Positions 5,983-8,397 of a DNA stretch of 8,397 nt are shown in pieces. Below the pieces are notes generated by a model that worked only from the letters and a program-made list of their open reading frames with translations, did not search any database and was not told where the DNA came from. The DNA is from Planctomycetota bacterium (lineage in GTDB: Bacteria > Planctomycetota > PLA2 > JAEUHO01). Positions within the stretch are counted from its first letter, which is position 1, and every line of letters begins with the position of its first letter. The stretch is from contig JAHEIK010000121.1 of NCBI GenBank assembly GCA_024639415.1, forward strand, positions 1 through 8,397. The letters run 5' to 3'. The position numbers were made by a program, and so were the translations under genes.

Positions 5983-8397
5983 ATGTCGACGGACGCGAAT
6001 CTGGGACGGATCATCGCCGGGCGCTACCGCATGCGCCGGATCCTGGGTTCCGGTGCGCACGGCCGCGTCTACCTGGCCGAGGACCTCGGCCGCGGCGGCG
6101 GCCACGTCGCGCTCAAGCTGGTCGAGGGTCTCATCGGCGGCGCGCCGCAGGACTCGGCCGACGATCTGCTCCGGCGCTTCCGACATCCGCACTGGGCCGC
6201 GGTCTTCGATCAGGGAGCCCGTGGCTCCGATGCGTGGTTCCAGGCTGTCGACTACGTGCGCGGCAGGAGCCTCGACCGCATCACCGAACCTCAGCCGCTT
6301 GATCTCGTCTGGCGCCTCCTCGAAGACGGCGCGCGTGTGCTCGGTGCGCTGCATCGCCTGGGGTTGATCCACTACGACGTCACACCGGGGAACGTGATGC
6401 TCAGCGACGACGGCGGCGAGCCGCACTTCGTCCTGACCGACGGTGGCCTTGCCAACCTGGGCCCGGTGCGCGGCGTCGCACGCGGCACCCCCCTCTACAT
6501 GGCGCCCGAGGTCACGGAGGAAGGCGGACACGATCAGCGTGCCGACCTCTACTCCCTGGGCCTCGTCGCCTTCCGCATGGCCACGGGACGAGAGCCGTTC
6601 CAGGGCGGCGCCGGTGAGGTCCTCGGAAAGCGCCGACGCCAGGATGCTCCGCGCGCGAGTGCCTTCCGCACCGACATCCCGGCCGAGTTGGATGACCTGA
6701 TCGCCGATCTGCTGGAGCGCGATCCGAACGCGAGGCCTCACGACGCGCTTGCCCTGCTGGCGCGACTCGACGACGCCCTGCCCCACGAGGTGCCCGTGTT
6801 CCTGCATGCCGAGGGCATCGCAGCGGCAGAGGGTGGCGCCCTCGTCGGCCGGCGCGACGTCATCGAACGGTTCGACGCCGGCTTGGGCGTGATCGTCGAG
6901 CGCCTTGCGGCCGGCACGGGCACACTCGCACGTGCACGCGCGCGCTCGCTCGCGGATCCGGTCCTACTCCTCGGCGGAGCACCCGGAAGCGGTTGCACAC
7001 GCATTGCCGACGAGTGCTTCGACCGTGCGCGCGACGCGAACGTCCCCGCCCTGCTCATGTCGGGACGCGAGACGACAGGCGACCGCCGCGGCCCCCTGCG
7101 TCACCTCGTCGACGGGATGGCCGCCCTCGGGCTTGGCCCCGATGACGCCTATCGTGAGATCCGCCTGGATCTCGGCTCGCGGAAGGGGCTTGGACGAGAA
7201 GAACGCGCGCACGCGCTGACTCGTGCCGTCGAGCAGTTTGTGCGCGGTGTCGAAACGACATCGAAGCGCACCCCCTTCGTCTTGGTCGTCGAGGACTTCC
7301 CGGACTTGCCGACGCGAGCCCAGGAAGCGGTACGCGTACTGTCGCGCCATCTGCTGGCACGTCGCGAGGGCGGTGGTGCCGGTTCGGCTCCGCCGGTCTT
7401 GTTGCTGATCGACATCGGCAGCACGTCGCCCGAAACACTGCTGGTTCCGGACGCCCGCGAACCGGAACGCCCCATCGCACACCTGCCGGCGCTGACCGTC
7501 GCTGAGATCGCGGGAATCTGCGCCGAGCGATTCACGGGGCTCGAGCCCTCGGCACCGGATCTCGCACGCATCGCGGATGTGTCCGAGGGTCTACCGGCGG
7601 TACTGGTCACGCTGCTTGCCGAAGGCTGCCGGCGCGGCGACCTCTGCTACGAGTCCGGTCGCTACAACTGGAATGTGGACACGCTCGACGCGTACGACAT
7701 CGAACGCGGCGTGAGCCCTGTCCATGCGAACGCACTGCGCGAGGCAGACGAGAGTCTGCTACGCCTCTTGACCTACTTGAGCCTGGTCGAGGCTCCGCTC
7801 GACGAGTCCATCGTTCGGCATCTGTGGGCGCGCCACGAAGTCTCGCCGCTGCCGGCGACGACGCTCCTGCGCACGCTGGCGCGTGGCTCCAACACGCACT
7901 TCACGACGACCAACCTTGCCATCCGCAAGGCGGTCCTCGCCCGGGTCCCGCTCGACGTACGCCGCGATCTGGCGGGTAAACTCCTCGAGGCCCTCAACAC
8001 AGAGGACAGCCCCGAGACCGCGCTGGATCGGGCGGAGTTGCACAGCCTGCTGGGCGACTACGCAGCCGCGATCAACTCACTTCACCGACACAGAGAGTCA
8101 CTCTCCTCCGCGCAGAAAGCCTCAGCGCAGCGTCTGATGAGGGCAGGCGCTGACGAGTCCCCAGACAGCCTGTGCATGGAGCCGACCCGGACTCAGGCGG
8201 CTCAGCTACTTGAGCTGACTTCCGACGCCTCAGAGACCGCGAAGGTCTTGGCTGCGTCTCTTGGCCAGACGACGAACGTCTGCCCGGACATCTGCTTCAC
8301 TGTCTGCGAGACCCTGTGGGCGACAAGGAACTACGAAACTGCCTTGAGGCTGCTAGATCACGCCGTCGCGTCGACAGTCTCGCCGCACGACTGTGCA
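5983..8397 (+). CDS. Ser/Thr protein kinase fused to AAA/STAND-like ATPase and helical-repeat tail (3' end missing)
   Basis: The frame is open from the ATG at 5983 to the last base (805 codons, no stop). Residues 14-265 are a PknB-like kinase: Gly-rich loop LGSGAHGRVYLAED (21-34), Lys45 in VALKLV, catalytic loop HYDVTPGNVML (Asp132, Asn137), TDGG in place of DFG (Asp153), GTPLYMAPE (168-176), RADLYSLG (186-193) and Arg251. Residues 286-560 resemble the predicted-ATPase (AAA_16, COG3899-type) module: LVGRR (287-291), a Walker A-like GGAPGSGCTR (331-340) whose lysine is Cys338, Walker B-like FVLVVEDF (432-439), and a region with LPALTVAEI and SEGLPAVLVTLLAEG. After 575 comes a winged-helix-like and TPR-like region (GDYAAAINSLHRHRE; RNYETALRLLDHA). 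Such kinases sense signals through their C-terminal part in the cytoplasm and phosphorylate unknown targets. No transmembrane segment is visible. Codon choice shifts toward A/T-ending codons after about 8077. SD before the ATG is poor. Confidence 0.92.
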   Translation, partial: MSTDANLGRIIAGRYRMRRILGSGAHGRVYLAEDLGRGGGHVALKLVEGLIGGAPQDSADDLLRRFRHPHWAAVFDQGARGSDAWFQAVDYVRGRSLDRITEPQPLDLVWRLLEDGARVLGALHRLGLIHYDVTPGNVMLSDDGGEPHFVLTDGGLANLGPVRGVARGTPLYMAPEVTEEGGHDQRADLYSLGLVAFRMATGREPFQGGAGEVLGKRRRQDAPRASAFRTDIPAELDDLIADLLERDPNARPHDALALLARLDDALPHEVPVFLHAEGIAAAEGGALVGRRDVIERFDAGLGVIVERLAAGTGTLARARARSLADPVLLLGGAPGSGCTRIADECFDRARDANVPALLMSGRETTGDRRGPLRHLVDGMAALGLGPDDAYREIRLDLGSRKGLGREERAHALTRAVEQFVRGVETTSKRTPFVLVVEDFPDLPTRAQEAVRVLSRHLLARREGGGAGSAPPVLLLIDIGSTSPETLLVPDAREPERPIAHLPALTVAEIAGICAERFTGLEPSAPDLARIADVSEGLPAVLVTLLAEGCRRGDLCYESGRYNWNVDTLDAYDIERGVSPVHANALREADESLLRLLTYLSLVEAPLDESIVRHLWARHEVSPLPATTLLRTLARGSNTHFTTTNLAIRKAVLARVPLDVRRDLAGKLLEALNTEDSPETALDRAELHSLLGDYAAAINSLHRHRESLSSAQKASAQRLMRAGADESPDSLCMEPTRTQAAQLLELTSDASETAKVLAASLGQTTNVCPDICFTVCETLWATRNYETALRLLDHAVASTVSPHDCA

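Noticed and set aside
5905..6807. 300-codon minus-strand frame opposite the kinase start
   Set aside because: The plus strand encodes the ordered kinase motifs; the antisense translation has none.
1..8397. Search for tRNA, rRNA, CRISPR, IS ends, toxin-antitoxin or defence genes
   Set aside because: I saw no supporting sequence for any of these; the window is explained by seven ordinary-size genes and short gaps.

Overview
The window is GC-rich (roughly two thirds G+C by eye) and densely coded, with short intergenic gaps. It holds seven protein-coding genes, the first and last cut by the window edges. I see no RNA genes, insertion sequences, integrases, CRISPR arrays or phage genes. The gene mix is a secreted HtrA protease, a CPBP membrane protease homologue, an orphan XdhC, a secreted helical-repeat protein that may start with an 'xxDGxx' segment, and a Ser/Thr kinase fused to a predicted ATPase. 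This suits a Planctomycetota-like, or less likely a Myxococcota-like, bacterium. That placement is inference from gene content and composition, not proof.

Left part (1-1990): the 3' end of a membrane protein with a bacterial PH-like tail (+ strand) converges on a periplasmic HtrA/DegP-type serine protease (- strand). A small GC hairpin lies in the gap between them. HtrA is divergent from the next gene, and a 104-base gap must carry both promoters.

Middle part (1991-3765): an XdhC-family molybdenum-cofactor chaperone overlaps by 4 bases a CPBP-family intramembrane protease homologue, so the two form a coupled pair. A strong GC stem-loop system closes this unit. It is followed at once by the best promoter in the window (TTGACC, 17 bases, TAGGCT at 3806-3834).

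Right part (3893-8397): that promoter would drive a secreted, mostly helical, TPR-like protein of unknown function. A PlsC-type 1-acylglycerol-3-phosphate acyltransferase follows 32 bases later. After a perfect 9-bp inverted repeat comes the largest gene, which reads open from 5983 to the window end (805 codons). It encodes a Ser/Thr protein kinase joined to an AAA/STAND-like ATPase and a helical-repeat tail.

The most notable points are in this last protein. Its Walker A lysine is replaced by cysteine, its kinase catalytic loop reads HYDVTPGN instead of HRDLKPxN, the alpha-C glutamate is not apparent, and the activation loop is short. The rest of the window looks like known families in an ordinary chromosomal arrangement. 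I do not see a clear undescribed multi-gene system.
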